The notes under the pieces are model-generated. The model ran no database searches and was not told where the DNA came from. It saw only the letters and a list, made by a program, of their open reading frames with translations. 64,000 bases of DNA from Amylibacter sp. SFDW26 (GTDB lineage Bacteria > Pseudomonadota > Alphaproteobacteria > Rhodobacterales > Rhodobacteraceae). Positions 36,324 through 46,010 of this stretch are shown here, piece by piece. Within the stretch, counting starts at the first letter, position 1; each line of letters begins with the position of its first letter. Where the stretch lies: NCBI RefSeq assembly GCF_009184395.1, contig NZ_WEIC01000005.1:62001-126000 (forward strand), written 5' to 3'. The position numbers and the translations under genes were made by a program.

Positions 36324-37730
36324 TTAGCTGTCGATGAAATCGTTAACCGCACTGACGAAAGCATCTCCGCGTTCTTCAAAGCTGCCAAACTGATCAAAAC
36401 TGGCACATGCTGGTGCTAACAGCACAACATCACCCGCTTTAGCATTTTGAACAGCTGCTTTGACAGCCGCCTCAATCGTGCCAGACTTTTCAGCAACCGT
36501 ATCACCCAACTGATCCGCAAACTGATCCGCGGATTCACCCACCAGGTAGGCCGTTTTTACACGTTCAAACAAAGGCGCAAGGCTGGCAATACCACCTATT
36601 TTGGGTTCACCACCCACAATCCAGTGGATATTCTTAAACGCCAATAAAGCCTTTTCCGCAGCATCTGCATTGGTGGCCTTACTGTCATTCACAAATGTCA
36701 CACCATCTTTCTCACCAACAATCTGGCACCGATGCGGCAATCCAGGATAGGATTGCAATCCAGTCTCCACCACCTTTGGTGCCATCGCCAAAGACCGGCA
36801 CACAGCATAAGCAGCACAAGCATTCTGGTGATTGTGCGCCCCTGGCAAACCTTTGATGTCACGCAGATCAATCGATCCAACCTGACGCCCCTTACGCCAC
36901 TCTGCCAAAAAACCTTTGCGCGCAAAAACAGACCAACCGTCGCCCTGCAACTTGCGCCCAGAGGATATCGCAATTACTGGATCACCGCTTGGGCTTTCTT
37001 GGCGTAATTCATTCGCTAAATAACACCCTTCAAACTCATCTACACCGATGATGGATTTTTCAGGGCCACCTTCCACAAACAAACGCCGTTTGGCTGCAAA
37101 ATATCCGCCCATGCCACCATGGCGATCTAAATGATCAGAGGACAGGTTCATAAACACCGCAATATCGGGCGCCAAAGCACGCGCTAAATCTGTTTGATAG
37201 GATGACAGTTCCAAAACAACAATTTCACCGTCTTGCGCAGGTTCCAAATCCAAAACGCCGCGACCGATATTACCACCAACCTGAACCTTACGCCCAGCTT
37301 CTTTTAGCACATGGGCGATCAAAGCCGTTGTCGTAGATTTCCCGTTCGATCCTGTCACACAAACCACCTTAGGCATCACATCAAAGCGGTCCCAATCACG
37401 TGTAGCATAAGAGCGGAAAAACAAACCAATGTCATTGTCGACGACAACACCATGCTCCCATGCCTTTTGCACGATCTTATTCGGTTCAGGATACAAATGC
37501 GGAATACCAGGTGACACGATCAAAGAAATCACGTCTTCCCATGACCGATCTTTATTCAGATCCGCAACAATCAACCCTTCGGCCTCTGCCTTATCACGTG
37601 CGGCCTCATTATCATCCCAACAAATAGGAATTGCCCCACCAGCACGCAAAGCAATCGCCGCAGACAAGCCAGAGCGACCCAGCCCAAGAACAGCAACCTT
37701 ATGCTTATTATATCCGCGAACAGGGATCAT
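36324..37730 (-). CDS. murD: UDP-MurNAc-L-Ala--D-Glu ligase MurD
   Basis: MurD adds D-Glu to UDP-MurNAc-L-Ala. The 468-aa protein has [20 protein letters not shown] at the uracil-binding domain, the P-loop [19 protein letters not shown] near 116, [31 protein letters not shown] with the Mg and substrate residues, and [24 protein letters not shown] near 330. Its ATG shares a base with the mraY stop (TAATG), so it is coupled to the preceding gene. Length is slightly above E. coli MurD, as in other alphaproteobacteria. Confidence 0.97.
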   Translation of the reverse strand: MIPVRGYNKHKVAVLGLGRSGLSAAIALRAGGAIPICWDDNEAARDKAEAEGLIVADLNKDRSWEDVISLIVSPGIPHLYPEPNKIVQKAWEHGVVVDNDIGLFFRSYATRDWDRFDVMPKVVCVTGSNGKSTTTALIAHVLKEAGRKVQVGGNIGRGVLDLEPAQDGEIVVLELSSYQTDLARALAPDIAVFMNLSSDHLDRHGGMGGYFAAKRRLFVEGGPEKSIIGVDEFEGCYLANELRQESPSGDPVIAISSGRKLQGDGWSVFARKGFLAEWRKGRQVGSIDLRDIKGLPGAHNHQNACAAYAVCRSLAMAPKVVETGLQSYPGLPHRCQIVGEKDGVTFVNDSKATNADAAEKALLAFKNIHWIVGGEPKIGGIASLAPLFERVKTAYLVGESADQFADQLGDTVAEKSGTIEAAVKAAVQNAKAGDVVLLAPACASFDQFGSFEERGDAFVSAVNDFIDS

Positions 37731-38815
37731 TAACGTACTTTCAACGTGGCAAGGCCAATCAGGGCAAGGATCAAAGAAATGATCCAGAAACGGATCACAA
37801 TAGTGGATTCAGCCCATCCTTTTTTCTCAAAATGATGATGAATAGGCGCCATTAGGAACACGCGTTTGCCAGTCCGTTTGTAATATAAAACCTGAATGAT
37901 CACAGACAAAGCTTCGACCACAAACAAGCCACCGACAATTCCCAAAACGATCTCGTGCTTTGTACAAACCGCAATCGCACCCAGCGCACCACCTAAAGCA
38001 AGCGAACCTGTGTCACCCATAAACACAGCCGCAGGAGGCGCATTATACCAAAGGAACCCCAAACCGCCGCCAATTAAAGCCGCTGTAAACACCAGTAGTT
38101 CACCAGTCCCCGGCACATAGTGTACATCTAGATATTCGGTAAAATCCACACGCCCAACAGCATAAGCAATCACACCCAGCGCACCAGCCGCAATCATCAC
38201 AGGCATGATCGCCAAACCATCTAAACCATCTGTCAAATTAACGGAATTGGCCGCGCCAACAATCACAAACATCGCGAAAGGAATGTACAAGAATCCAAGA
38301 TAAATAAGGGTATCTTTCAAAAACGGCATAGCCAATTGCGATGATAACTCAGGTGGATGCGCATTACTGGCAACCAGTGAAGCCACCAAAGCAATCGCAA
38401 AACCAATCAACAAACGTGCCTTGGACGAAAACCCTGCAACCGTTTGCTTTGACACCTTTAAGTAATCATCCACAAACCCAATAAGACCAAAACCACCAGT
38501 CACCAAAAGCACAATCCAGACATAAGCATTGTCACTACGCGCCCATAAAAGTGTGGAAATCAACAACGTTCCAAGGATCAAAACACCGCCCATAGTTGGC
38601 GTGCCAGCCTTTGCAATGATATGTCCCTCAGGCCCATCATCACGGATAGGTTGGCCTTTTTTTTGTTTCTTCTTCAACCAATTGATAAGCGGTTGACCAA
38701 AAATAAAGCTCAGGATCAAAGCAGTAAAGAATGCACCACCTGCGCGAAAGGTAATATAGCGGAACAAATTGAACGCATCACCGCCATCTGACAATTCGCT
38801 TAAAAAATACAACAT
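37730..38815 (-). CDS. mraY: Phospho-MurNAc-pentapeptide transferase MraY
   Basis: MraY makes lipid I from UDP-MurNAc-pentapeptide and undecaprenyl phosphate. The 361-aa integral membrane enzyme has about ten helices and the family motifs [28 protein letters not shown] (the DDD-type Asp pair), [13 protein letters not shown] (NLTDGLDG) and [15 protein letters not shown] (HHH loop). The stop overlaps the murD start. About 27 nt separate it from murF upstream. Nothing unusual is seen. Confidence 0.97.
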   Translation of the reverse strand: MLYFLSELSDGGDAFNLFRYITFRAGGAFFTALILSFIFGQPLINWLKKKQKKGQPIRDDGPEGHIIAKAGTPTMGGVLILGTLLISTLLWARSDNAYVWIVLLVTGGFGLIGFVDDYLKVSKQTVAGFSSKARLLIGFAIALVASLVASNAHPPELSSQLAMPFLKDTLIYLGFLYIPFAMFVIVGAANSVNLTDGLDGLAIMPVMIAAGALGVIAYAVGRVDFTEYLDVHYVPGTGELLVFTAALIGGGLGFLWYNAPPAAVFMGDTGSLALGGALGAIAVCTKHEIVLGIVGGLFVVEALSVIIQVLYYKRTGKRVFLMAPIHHHFEKKGWAESTIVIRFWIISLILALIGLATLKVR

Positions 38816-38842
38816 GCTTTAGCTTCCCTTGAATTTCGCGCT

Positions 38843-40228
38843 TTATGCACCGATTTTACGTATCGCGTCTACAACCTTTGCAAGCTTGGTTCCTAATGAT
38901 CCCTTAACCATCACAGTGTCACCAGTCTCTAACAGGTTTGCGATCTCTGCGGCCAATTCATCCGAACCCGCAACCCAAACGCCACGTTTCTCTGCTGGCA
39001 AATCTTCGAAAAAAGACTTCATCATCGGTCCCACCGCATGGAACTGATCAACCCGCTCCACGGCATCAAGTTGTGCGATACCGCGGTGTAACTCTATTTC
39101 TGTCGGACCCAATTCCAACATATCCCCAACAATCGCAATCTTGCGCCCCTTGGCCTCTGAGTGGCTTAAAACATCTAAAGTTGCCGCCATAGAGGTCGGA
39201 TTGGCATTATAACTCTCATCAACCAATTCAATCTGCCCGCCATCAGCCATCTTAATCTGCTCACGTGCCCCGCGACCAGACGGTGGCGTCCACTGAGACA
39301 GATTTTTTATACTGTCATTCAAATCATCAAGCACAGCATCACAAGCCGCCAAAACTGCCAATGAATTCATTGCCAAATGGACACCAGGTGCCGCAAGAGT
39401 GTACTCAATCTTCTGACCCAACAAATCAAAAATGACCTTGGTTGAAGTGTCAGAAACATAAGCTCCAGTCATCTTAAAGTCAGCGCCATCCGTTGCGCCA
39501 AATTTCATAATACTCGATGTCACTTTTTTTGCAGCATTCAACAAAATTGGCAAAGTTTCGATATCAGCATTCAAAATCGCTGTACCATTTCCCTTAAGCC
39601 CATCAAAAATCTCTGCTTTGGCATGGGCAATTTCTTCAACTCCAGAAAACGATGCCAAATGCACAGCGGCAACCGTTGTGATCAAAGCCACATCCAAATC
39701 AGCCATTTGTGAAAGCGGTGTGATCTCACCAGGATGGTTCATCCCAATTTCAATCACCGCAAAATCCGTATCACGCGGCATCCGCGCCAATGTCAGCGGT
39801 ACACCCCAATGATTGTTGTAACTTTTTTCTGCCGCATGAACATTACCTTGCCCTGTTAAAGCCGTACGCAACATCTCTTTGGTGCCAGTCTTTCCAACAG
39901 ACCCCGTCACACCAATAACTTTGCCATCGATACGTTTGCGCGCATAACGCCCCAAATCTTCAAGCGCTTTCAAAACATCGGGTACCATCAACAAAGGTGC
40001 CTCTACAGAAACACCCTCTGGTACATGCGTAACCAAAGCAGCTGCCGCCCCTTTTTCCAAAGCTTGTGAGACAAAATCATGCCCATCACGCACATCTGCT
40101 AGCGCTACGAACAAATCACCCTTTTCCAACGTCCGCGTGTCAATCGATACACCTGTCGCTGACCAATAGGTCGTGCACATGCCACCAGTTGCAGCGGTAG
40201 CTTCATCCCATGTCCAAAGTGCACTCAT
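38843..40228 (-). CDS. murF: UDP-MurNAc-tripeptide--D-Ala-D-Ala ligase MurF
   Basis: MurF adds the D-Ala-D-Ala dipeptide supplied by Ddl. The 461-aa protein shows VSIDTRTLEKGDLFVALADVRDG-type substrate domain residues, the P-loop VTGSVGKTGTKEML near 109 (a GSVGK variant of the commoner GSNGK), EIGMNHPGEI, NADIETLPIL and LVDESYNANPTSM. The start overlaps murE's stop by four bases (40225-40228). The Val in place of Asn in the P-loop is common in alphaproteobacterial MurF as I recall, and does not suggest loss of function. Confidence 0.96.
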   Translation of the reverse strand: MSALWTWDEATAATGGMCTTYWSATGVSIDTRTLEKGDLFVALADVRDGHDFVSQALEKGAAAALVTHVPEGVSVEAPLLMVPDVLKALEDLGRYARKRIDGKVIGVTGSVGKTGTKEMLRTALTGQGNVHAAEKSYNNHWGVPLTLARMPRDTDFAVIEIGMNHPGEITPLSQMADLDVALITTVAAVHLASFSGVEEIAHAKAEIFDGLKGNGTAILNADIETLPILLNAAKKVTSSIMKFGATDGADFKMTGAYVSDTSTKVIFDLLGQKIEYTLAAPGVHLAMNSLAVLAACDAVLDDLNDSIKNLSQWTPPSGRGAREQIKMADGGQIELVDESYNANPTSMAATLDVLSHSEAKGRKIAIVGDMLELGPTEIELHRGIAQLDAVERVDQFHAVGPMMKSFFEDLPAEKRGVWVAGSDELAAEIANLLETGDTVMVKGSLGTKLAKVVDAIRKIGA

Positions 40229-41718
40229 GCGCCCATTCCATCCAAAGCAGATACAGACATGCTGGCCTGTTCCACATCGTTAAACGGCAAAATCCGATCC
40301 TTGATCGTTTGTCCCGTTTCATGCCCCTTACCTGCAATCAACAAAGCATCCCCAGTTTGCAATGCATCAACACCTGCCAAAATCGCAGCGGCGCGATCGC
40401 CGATTTCATGTGCGTTCGGACAGGTCACCATAATATCCGCACGGATATCCTCTGGCTCCTCAGAGCGTGGGTTATCATCCGTCACATAGAGTACATCCGC
40501 ATGATCCAAGGCAGCTTTGCCCATCAACGGACGTTTGCCCTTATCACGATCACCACCAGCGCCAAACACTACAATGATCCGTCCCAACACATGCGGGCGT
40601 AAAGCTTTCAACGCCGTCTCCAGTGCATCAGGCGTATGGGCATAATCCACAAAGACATTCGCCCCATTATTACGCGTCGCAGCCAACTGCATACGACCCG
40701 AAACAGTTTGCAAGTTCGGCAGCGTTCCAAACACTTCAGCAGGTTGCGCACCAGCAGCAATCACCATACCAGCGGCAAGCAAAACATTCTCTGCCTGAAA
40801 GGCACCGATCAATGATAAACGCACTGTGTGAATATCACCGCGCCAAGAAAATCGCACATCTTGGCCAGTTCCATCGCAGCGCGTGTTCAGGATTTGAATA
40901 TCCGCATCATCATGACCAATCGTGATAACGTCTTGCCCACGCGATTGCGCAATCTCCACCAACTCAGCCCCTTTCGGATCAAGCGTGTTGATCACTGCTG
41001 ACCCTTCTGGTGGTAATACACGTGAGAACAAACCAGCCTTAGCTGCAAAATACTCTTCAAACGTCTTATGATAATCCAAATGATCTTGGGTAAAATTCGT
41101 AAACCCACCAACTGTCAAATACACGCCATCCAAACGGCGTTGTTCTAATCCATGACTGGATGCTTCCATTGCGGCATGCGTAATGCCACTATTTTTCAGC
41201 TTCGCCAACAAACGATGTAATGTAATCGGTTCTGGTGTCGTATGGTTCAGACTTTGCGTATAAGCGCCCTCAACCCCAGCCGTGCCAAAGTTTACCGCTT
41301 CTTTACCAAGCAACTCCCATATCTGACGGATAAAATTCGCAACCGATGTCTTACCATTGGTCCCCGTCACAGCCGTCATCGTCGCAGGTTGCACCCCATA
41401 AAACCGCGCCGCGGCTTTTGACAACACCAAACGTGGATCATCCGCAACAATAAACGGGATCATCAAATCCCCCATATCGCTTTTTGCAATTTCTAAACCT
41501 TCAGAATCTGTTAAAACCGCTGCCGCCCCCATACGCACTGCGTATTGAATAAACTCTCCGCCGTGCACAGTCGCCCCTGGCATCGCCGCAAACAGATCGC
41601 CCACTTTGGTGTTGCGACTGTCCACGCAAATCCCAGAAATCGCCACATCGCCAACATCCTGCGATGATCCAAGACCAAGCTCTGAAAGCGTCTTTGTTAG
41701 CGAATTATCTTGCGGCAT
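40225..41718 (-). CDS. murE: UDP-MurNAc-dipeptide--meso-DAP ligase MurE
   Basis: MurE adds the third stem residue. The DDNPRSEEP segment near residue 410 contains the DNPR motif that marks meso-diaminopimelate specificity, so the wall is of the ordinary Gram-negative type. The 497-aa protein has P-loop VTGTNGKTSVANFIRQ near 112, EASSHGLEQRRLDGV, FTNFTQDHLDYHKTFEEYFAAK and GKGHETGQ near the end. The frame extends upstream to 41775, but AAGGA lies seven nt before the ATG at 41718 (MPQDNSLTK), ten nt after the ftsI stop; that start is used. Confidence 0.97.
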   Translation of the reverse strand: MPQDNSLTKTLSELGLGSSQDVGDVAISGICVDSRNTKVGDLFAAMPGATVHGGEFIQYAVRMGAAAVLTDSEGLEIAKSDMGDLMIPFIVADDPRLVLSKAAARFYGVQPATMTAVTGTNGKTSVANFIRQIWELLGKEAVNFGTAGVEGAYTQSLNHTTPEPITLHRLLAKLKNSGITHAAMEASSHGLEQRRLDGVYLTVGGFTNFTQDHLDYHKTFEEYFAAKAGLFSRVLPPEGSAVINTLDPKGAELVEIAQSRGQDVITIGHDDADIQILNTRCDGTGQDVRFSWRGDIHTVRLSLIGAFQAENVLLAAGMVIAAGAQPAEVFGTLPNLQTVSGRMQLAATRNNGANVFVDYAHTPDALETALKALRPHVLGRIIVVFGAGGDRDKGKRPLMGKAALDHADVLYVTDDNPRSEEPEDIRADIMVTCPNAHEIGDRAAAILAGVDALQTGDALLIAGKGHETGQTIKDRILPFNDVEQASMSVSALDGMGA

Positions 41719-41728
41719 AAGGCTATCC

Positions 41729-43516
41729 TTATTGGTGTTTTGCCTGCGTGTATTCAACTTGACCACTACCTGCAAGCTCTGGTCGCATATTCAAAACAGG
41801 GGCTACACGCGTAATCAACTCTGCCGCTACGGGAACGGCTGTCCAACCTGCTGTGCGGCGCTCTTCGCCCGCAGCCTCAATCGAGGGTTCATCCAAAGTT
41901 AAAACCAAAACATATTTCGGATCATGCGTTGGGAAAGCTGATGCAAAGGTCGCAATCACCTTATCATCATAGTAACCACCATTTGGCTTTGGTTTATCCG
42001 CAGATCCTGTTTTACCACCCACGTGATATCCATCCACTTCACCAAAACTTGCGGTGCCTTCCGTCACAACAGCGCGCAACATGCGCATCAAACTGTCAGA
42101 CGTGGTTTTCTTAAGAACCTGATCTCCATGCAAAGTTGACACATCTGACTTCAATAAAGTCGGCTTTACCTTATACCCACCATTCGCAAGCGTGGCATAG
42201 GCCGTTGCCAAATGTAGAGGCGTTGCAGCAATGCCGTGACCATATGAAATCGTCATAGTGGACAAATCAGACCACTTAGCAGGCAACAAAGGCTTCGTGC
42301 GTTTGGCTTCACTGATCTCTACTGGCACAGGAGCAAAGAACCCAAGATCATCCAAAATTTTCTTCTGAGCATTCGTACCAGCCGCTTGTGCCATACGCGC
42401 AGTGCCGATGTTGGATGACTTCACGATCACATCCTTCACGCTCAATTGATTACCATAGTTGTGGAAATCACGGATTTTGAACTTACCCCAACGAATAGGG
42501 CCTTTAGTGTTAATCATAGTATCTTCGTTAGCCAGGTTATTGTCTAAAGATACTGCCGCCGCAAACAACTTAAATGTAGAACCAAGTTCATACACACCTT
42601 GGGCAGCACGATTAAACAAAGGGCTGTCAGATGGGTCACCTTCTAACAAAGGTGCCGGGCGATCATTCGGATCAAAGTCTGGCAAAGACACCATCGACAC
42701 AATCTCGCCCGTATGCACATCCATCAATACGGCTGCAGCACCTTTGGCATTCATAATCTTCATACCACCTTCAACGACACGGCGCATGGTTGCTTGGGCT
42801 GTCAGGTCAATCGACAGCTTCAAAGGCGTATCCACTTGTGCAGGGTCGCGCATACGTTCATCAAAGAACTTCTCAACACCCGCCACACCGATCAATTCAG
42901 CGGCACGTACATCCTCTTTACCGAAACCAGCACCACCTAAGATATGGGCCGCTAATTTGCCATTCGGATACAAGCGCATCTCACGCGGGCCAAACAACAA
43001 TCCTGGTTCGCCAATATCATGCACCAGTTGCTTCTGCTCAGGACTTACTTTTTTACGCACCCAAACGAATTTCCGCTTACCCGTGAATTGTTTAAGCAGT
43101 TTATCATGATTAATATCAGGGAAAATCTTAGCCAACTTATCAGCCGCTTTAACAGGCTCAATCATCATATGCGGTTGTGCATAAAGTGATGTTGTCACAA
43201 GGTTTGTTGCCAAAACAGAACCATTTCTATCAACAATATCAGCACGTTGAGAATGAATACCCGTATTTGCCACTGCCAATCGCGGCTCCATCGGTTCGCT
43301 TACAGCCAACATGCCCATCTTGCCTGCAATGGCCCCAAACCCAATGAAAAATGCCAAACCCAACATCGTCAAACGATGCTCAGCACGTTTGCGGATTTTC
43401 TGGTTTATAACCTGATTACGTTTCACACGCTCCTCTGCTTCGATCACATCAGGGTTTTCACCGTTTTCACGTGCACTGATCACACGGGCCAAAGGACGAA
43501 GGGGTGTACGGATCAT
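41729..43516 (-). CDS. ftsI: Septal transpeptidase FtsI (PBP3)
   Basis: FtsI is the class B penicillin-binding protein that crosslinks septal peptidoglycan with FtsW. The 595-aa protein has a basic cytoplasmic tail, one transmembrane helix (LTMLGLAFFIGFGAIAGKMG, near 50), the PBP dimerisation domain with RADIVDRNGSVLATNL, and a transpeptidase domain with the three active-site motifs in order: STFK in YELGSTFKLFA, SSN in VKSSNIGTARM, and KTG in HVGGKTGSADK. The start overlaps the ftsL stop by four bases (43513-43516). Confidence 0.97.
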   Translation of the reverse strand: MIRTPLRPLARVISARENGENPDVIEAEERVKRNQVINQKIRKRAEHRLTMLGLAFFIGFGAIAGKMGMLAVSEPMEPRLAVANTGIHSQRADIVDRNGSVLATNLVTTSLYAQPHMMIEPVKAADKLAKIFPDINHDKLLKQFTGKRKFVWVRKKVSPEQKQLVHDIGEPGLLFGPREMRLYPNGKLAAHILGGAGFGKEDVRAAELIGVAGVEKFFDERMRDPAQVDTPLKLSIDLTAQATMRRVVEGGMKIMNAKGAAAVLMDVHTGEIVSMVSLPDFDPNDRPAPLLEGDPSDSPLFNRAAQGVYELGSTFKLFAAAVSLDNNLANEDTMINTKGPIRWGKFKIRDFHNYGNQLSVKDVIVKSSNIGTARMAQAAGTNAQKKILDDLGFFAPVPVEISEAKRTKPLLPAKWSDLSTMTISYGHGIAATPLHLATAYATLANGGYKVKPTLLKSDVSTLHGDQVLKKTTSDSLMRMLRAVVTEGTASFGEVDGYHVGGKTGSADKPKPNGGYYDDKVIATFASAFPTHDPKYVLVLTLDEPSIEAAGEERRTAGWTAVPVAAELITRVAPVLNMRPELAGSGQVEYTQAKHQ

Positions 43517-43860
43517 TGTGCACTCTCCTGTTGAGATTGAATGGATATAGTTTCAGTCACTTGCAATTGTTTATGCACAGGGTACCCAACCATTTCACTA
43601 TCGCCAAAATGGCTTGGCAAAAGTGGGATCAAACGCAAAGCTTCAAAATTCAAATCAACCAAATCGCGCAAACGATCAGGACGGTTCAGATACGCCCATT
43701 CTGCATTCAATACAGCAATCGCTTCTTTTTGTTTTGCAATCTGTTGCTGCAACTCCTTGACTTCACGCAAAGCCGTTTGCGTTTTATAATTCTCTTTATA
43801 GGCCCAATAGGCCAATCCGATGATGAAAGCTGAACACACAATATAAAACAGAGTACGCAT
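43513..43860 (-). CDS. ftsL: Cell division protein FtsL
   Basis: FtsL forms a bitopic complex with FtsQ and FtsB. The 115-aa protein has one transmembrane helix at the N-terminus (LFYIVCSAFIIGLAYWAYK, residues 4-22), then a Leu/Gln/Lys coiled coil (EVKELQQQIAKQKEAIAVL), followed by the segment AEWAYLNRPDRLRDLV, which alphaproteobacterial FtsL proteins share. FtsL sequences vary, so the call depends on this segment and on its place between rsmH and ftsI. Its ATG overlaps the rsmH stop by one base. Confidence 0.92.
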   Translation of the reverse strand: MRTLFYIVCSAFIIGLAYWAYKENYKTQTALREVKELQQQIAKQKEAIAVLNAEWAYLNRPDRLRDLVDLNFEALRLIPLLPSHFGDSEMVGYPVHKQLQVTETISIQSQQESAQ

Positions 43861-44870
43861 TAATTTAGCCTCGTTAAATCAAACATAGGAAGTCCAATAG
43901 ATTTCGCATCCACATCCCCCGCAGGAGCAGCCGTGCGCCGCGCCACACGCAGTTTTGCAGATCGTGAACGTGGGTTTTGCTCTAATTCTTCATCACTTGG
44001 TCCAATGGCGCGGCGTGAAACTTTTTCAAATTGCGATTCAGTGGCTTTCGCCTCAGGCGCATAACGGTTCGTACGCGCCTGTTCACTGCGTGCCTGAATA
44101 AACCGCTTCACAATGCGATCTTCCAAAGAATGGAACGTGACCACAGCCAATAAACCACCCTCACCTAAAGCAGCCTCAGCGGCCACAAGTCCGCGCACCA
44201 ACTCACCCAACTCATCATTCACGGCAATACGTAACGCCTGAAAAGACCGCGTCGCCGGATGCGCTTGACCTGGTTTAGAACGTGGCAAAGCCCCTTCAAC
44301 CACGTCTGCCAATTGCTTTGTCGTTGTAAATTCTGTCGTCTTACGTGCCTCAACAATACGTCGCGCAATACGGCGTGACGCCCGCTCTTCACCATATAAA
44401 TAAAGGATATCCGCCAATACCGCTTCATCTGCCGCATTTACAATATCCGCTGCTGTCATTCCATCTTGGGACATCCGCATATCCAGTGGCCCATCTTGGA
44501 TAAATGAAAACCCACGTTCAGCTTGGTCCAACTGCATCGAGGACACGCCTATATCCAAGACCACACCATCCAAAGGCGTGGCACCAGCCTCATCAGCCAA
44601 TTTATCCAAATTACCAAAAGTGCCAGAAATCAAAACCAAACGATCGCCATAATCGCCAGACCATACTTTAGCCCTTTCAAACACCTCTGGATCACGATCA
44701 ATCGCATAAACTGTTGCCGCCCCTGCATCCAAAAATGCACGTGTATAACCACCAGCACCAAAAGTACCATCCAGCCATCGACCCTGCACAGGGGAAACAG
44801 CCTCTAGAATAGGATCCAGTAAAACAGGAATATGCGGGGAAGACGGGGATGTATCCAGCGCCTGCGCCAT
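43860..44870 (-). CDS. rsmH: 16S rRNA (C1402-N4)-methyltransferase RsmH
   Basis: RsmH (MraW) methylates N4 of C1402 in 16S rRNA. The 336-aa protein begins [15 protein letters not shown], has the SAM site [47 protein letters not shown] with the catalytic-region Asp, PLDMRMSQ, and [15 protein letters not shown] near the end. It starts two nt after the mraZ stop and overlaps ftsL at its end, the invariant dcw arrangement. Nothing unusual is seen. Confidence 0.97.
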   Translation of the reverse strand: MAQALDTSPSSPHIPVLLDPILEAVSPVQGRWLDGTFGAGGYTRAFLDAGAATVYAIDRDPEVFERAKVWSGDYGDRLVLISGTFGNLDKLADEAGATPLDGVVLDIGVSSMQLDQAERGFSFIQDGPLDMRMSQDGMTAADIVNAADEAVLADILYLYGEERASRRIARRIVEARKTTEFTTTKQLADVVEGALPRSKPGQAHPATRSFQALRIAVNDELGELVRGLVAAEAALGEGGLLAVVTFHSLEDRIVKRFIQARSEQARTNRYAPEAKATESQFEKVSRRAIGPSDEELEQNPRSRSAKLRVARRTAAPAGDVDAKSIGLPMFDLTRLN

Positions 44871-44872
44871 CT

Positions 44873-45376
44873 TTATTCCCCCGTTGATGCCATGTCTAAT
44901 AAAGCCAAAGGATCGAAATCATCCTCATCTTCATCAAACCATTCATCCATACGCGTAGCATGTGCGTCATAGGCCGATGGCTCCCAAATCTGGAACGTAT
45001 CGCCTGCCGCAATAAAGAAAGCTTCGTTACTAATGCCAATTTTATCACGGATTTTTTGTGTCAAAACCAAGCGGCCTGTTGGGTCGATTTGGATTTGTTG
45101 GGATTGTCCTGAAAACATATGCTCTAACATACGGCGCTGCTTTGACCCGCGTGGCAATTGTGCAATCTTTTCGTCGACCTCTTCCATGCTGTCCATTGTA
45201 TAACCCTCAACGAAGTCACGGCTTTTGCCGCCATATACAAGAACAAGATTTGGAAACAGACCGTCAGTCCAGTCAGGATCACCTTCTTCTAAGACACGTC
45301 TAAAGGCGGCGGGAATTGATACCCGTCCCTTAGCATCCACCTTGTGGGTGCTTTCACCTCTAAAACGTCGTGCCAC
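44873..45376 (-). CDS. mraZ: Transcriptional regulator MraZ
   Basis: MraZ is a DNA-binding repressor of the dcw operon with two AbrB/SpoVT-like domains. The 167-aa protein begins [21 protein letters not shown] (first 20 residues shown in part: [13 protein letters not shown]), and the second repeat reads [20 protein letters not shown], each with the D-x3-R pattern. The frame is open to 45484, but the GTG at 45376 has AAGGAGG five nt upstream and gives the family N-terminus. An acidic C-terminal tail ([10 protein letters not shown]) is typical of alphaproteobacteria. The leader carries a 13-bp hairpin (45425-45460). Clear TGGG direct-repeat operators were not found. Confidence 0.96.
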   Translation of the reverse strand: MARRFRGESTHKVDAKGRVSIPAAFRRVLEEGDPDWTDGLFPNLVLVYGGKSRDFVEGYTMDSMEEVDEKIAQLPRGSKQRRMLEHMFSGQSQQIQIDPTGRLVLTQKIRDKIGISNEAFFIAAGDTFQIWEPSAYDAHATRMDEWFDEDEDDFDPLALLDMASTGE

Positions 45377-45424
45377 AAAGGCCTCCTTAATTACGTCGAC
45401 CCAAAACTTAGGCCTAAAATGAAA

Positions 45425-45460
45425 CGACGGATTGAACTGCTGCCACTGTTCAATCCGCCG
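45425..45460 (-). promoter_or_regulatory. Leader hairpin upstream of mraZ
   Basis: CGACGGATTGAAC (45425-45437) and GTTCAATCCGCCG (45448-45460) form a 13-bp stem around a 10-base loop. On the minus-strand RNA the one mismatch is a G-U pair, so the stem is intact in that direction only, which argues for an RNA role in the mraZ leader. The stem is followed by TTTCATTTTA, a T-rich stretch like a leaky terminator. It lies 48-84 nt upstream of the GTG. Attenuation of the dcw operon is a hypothesis. Confidence 0.5.
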
Positions 45461-46010
45461 CCCTGTCCCTAATGGGATGTCCAACTATGGTGCCACCTTG
45501 GGGGGGTGTCTGCTCGCAACCCACGTCGGATCTTTCATTGGATGTGGTGGGTGCCTGTATGAAACCTGTTTGGGTTTTCTTAGGGTCTTGATGCCCTTTT
45601 TTATCCCTCACCTCATCTTGTGGGTTATTTATGCTATGGGAATATATGGAAATCAATAGTTTTTTGTAGGTAATATATGGGAATTGCATGCCACAGAACT
45701 CAATATATAGTTTCAAAACCATTAAAAAAGGGATTTTTTTGGACAACCTAGTAGAAAAGATAAAAAAAGACACAACATGTAGTACAACTTAAAGAAAGAA
45801 ATTATTTCCCATAAAATACCATATTTTTTCACAACGAGTAAGAACATAAAGTGAACATCATGTTTTCATTCACTTTTCCAATGAAAATCGTTCCCAGACT
45901 AGGGAAAAATGAGTCGGAAATATAAAGAATCAAAAGCGCGCTATAGGCATCCCATGTGATCCCAAATCCTGTTAAGCTCGTATAAGAGCAAAGAATACGG
46001 ACAAGACAGA
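45461..46010. other. Long intergenic region between mraZ and the MBL-fold gene
   Basis: About 550 nt separate the mraZ leader hairpin from the divergent plus-strand gene. The half near mraZ is GC-richer with G-runs (GGGGGGG at about 45504) and is the likely dcw promoter region. The half from about 45640 is strongly AT-rich with A/T homopolymers. Short frames on both strands lack family resemblance and ribosome-binding sites, so no gene is called. MraZ operators (TGGG repeats at 10-nt spacing) were looked for and not convincingly found. Confidence 0.6.

Noticed and set aside
45477-45640. MraZ operator repeats
   Set aside because: TGGG and AGGG words occur but not as three direct repeats at 10-nt spacing in the orientation expected, so no operator is claimed.
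45432-45773. Short frames on both strands upstream of mraZ
   Set aside because: No ribosome-binding site, low-complexity composition, and they cover the mraZ leader hairpin and promoter region.
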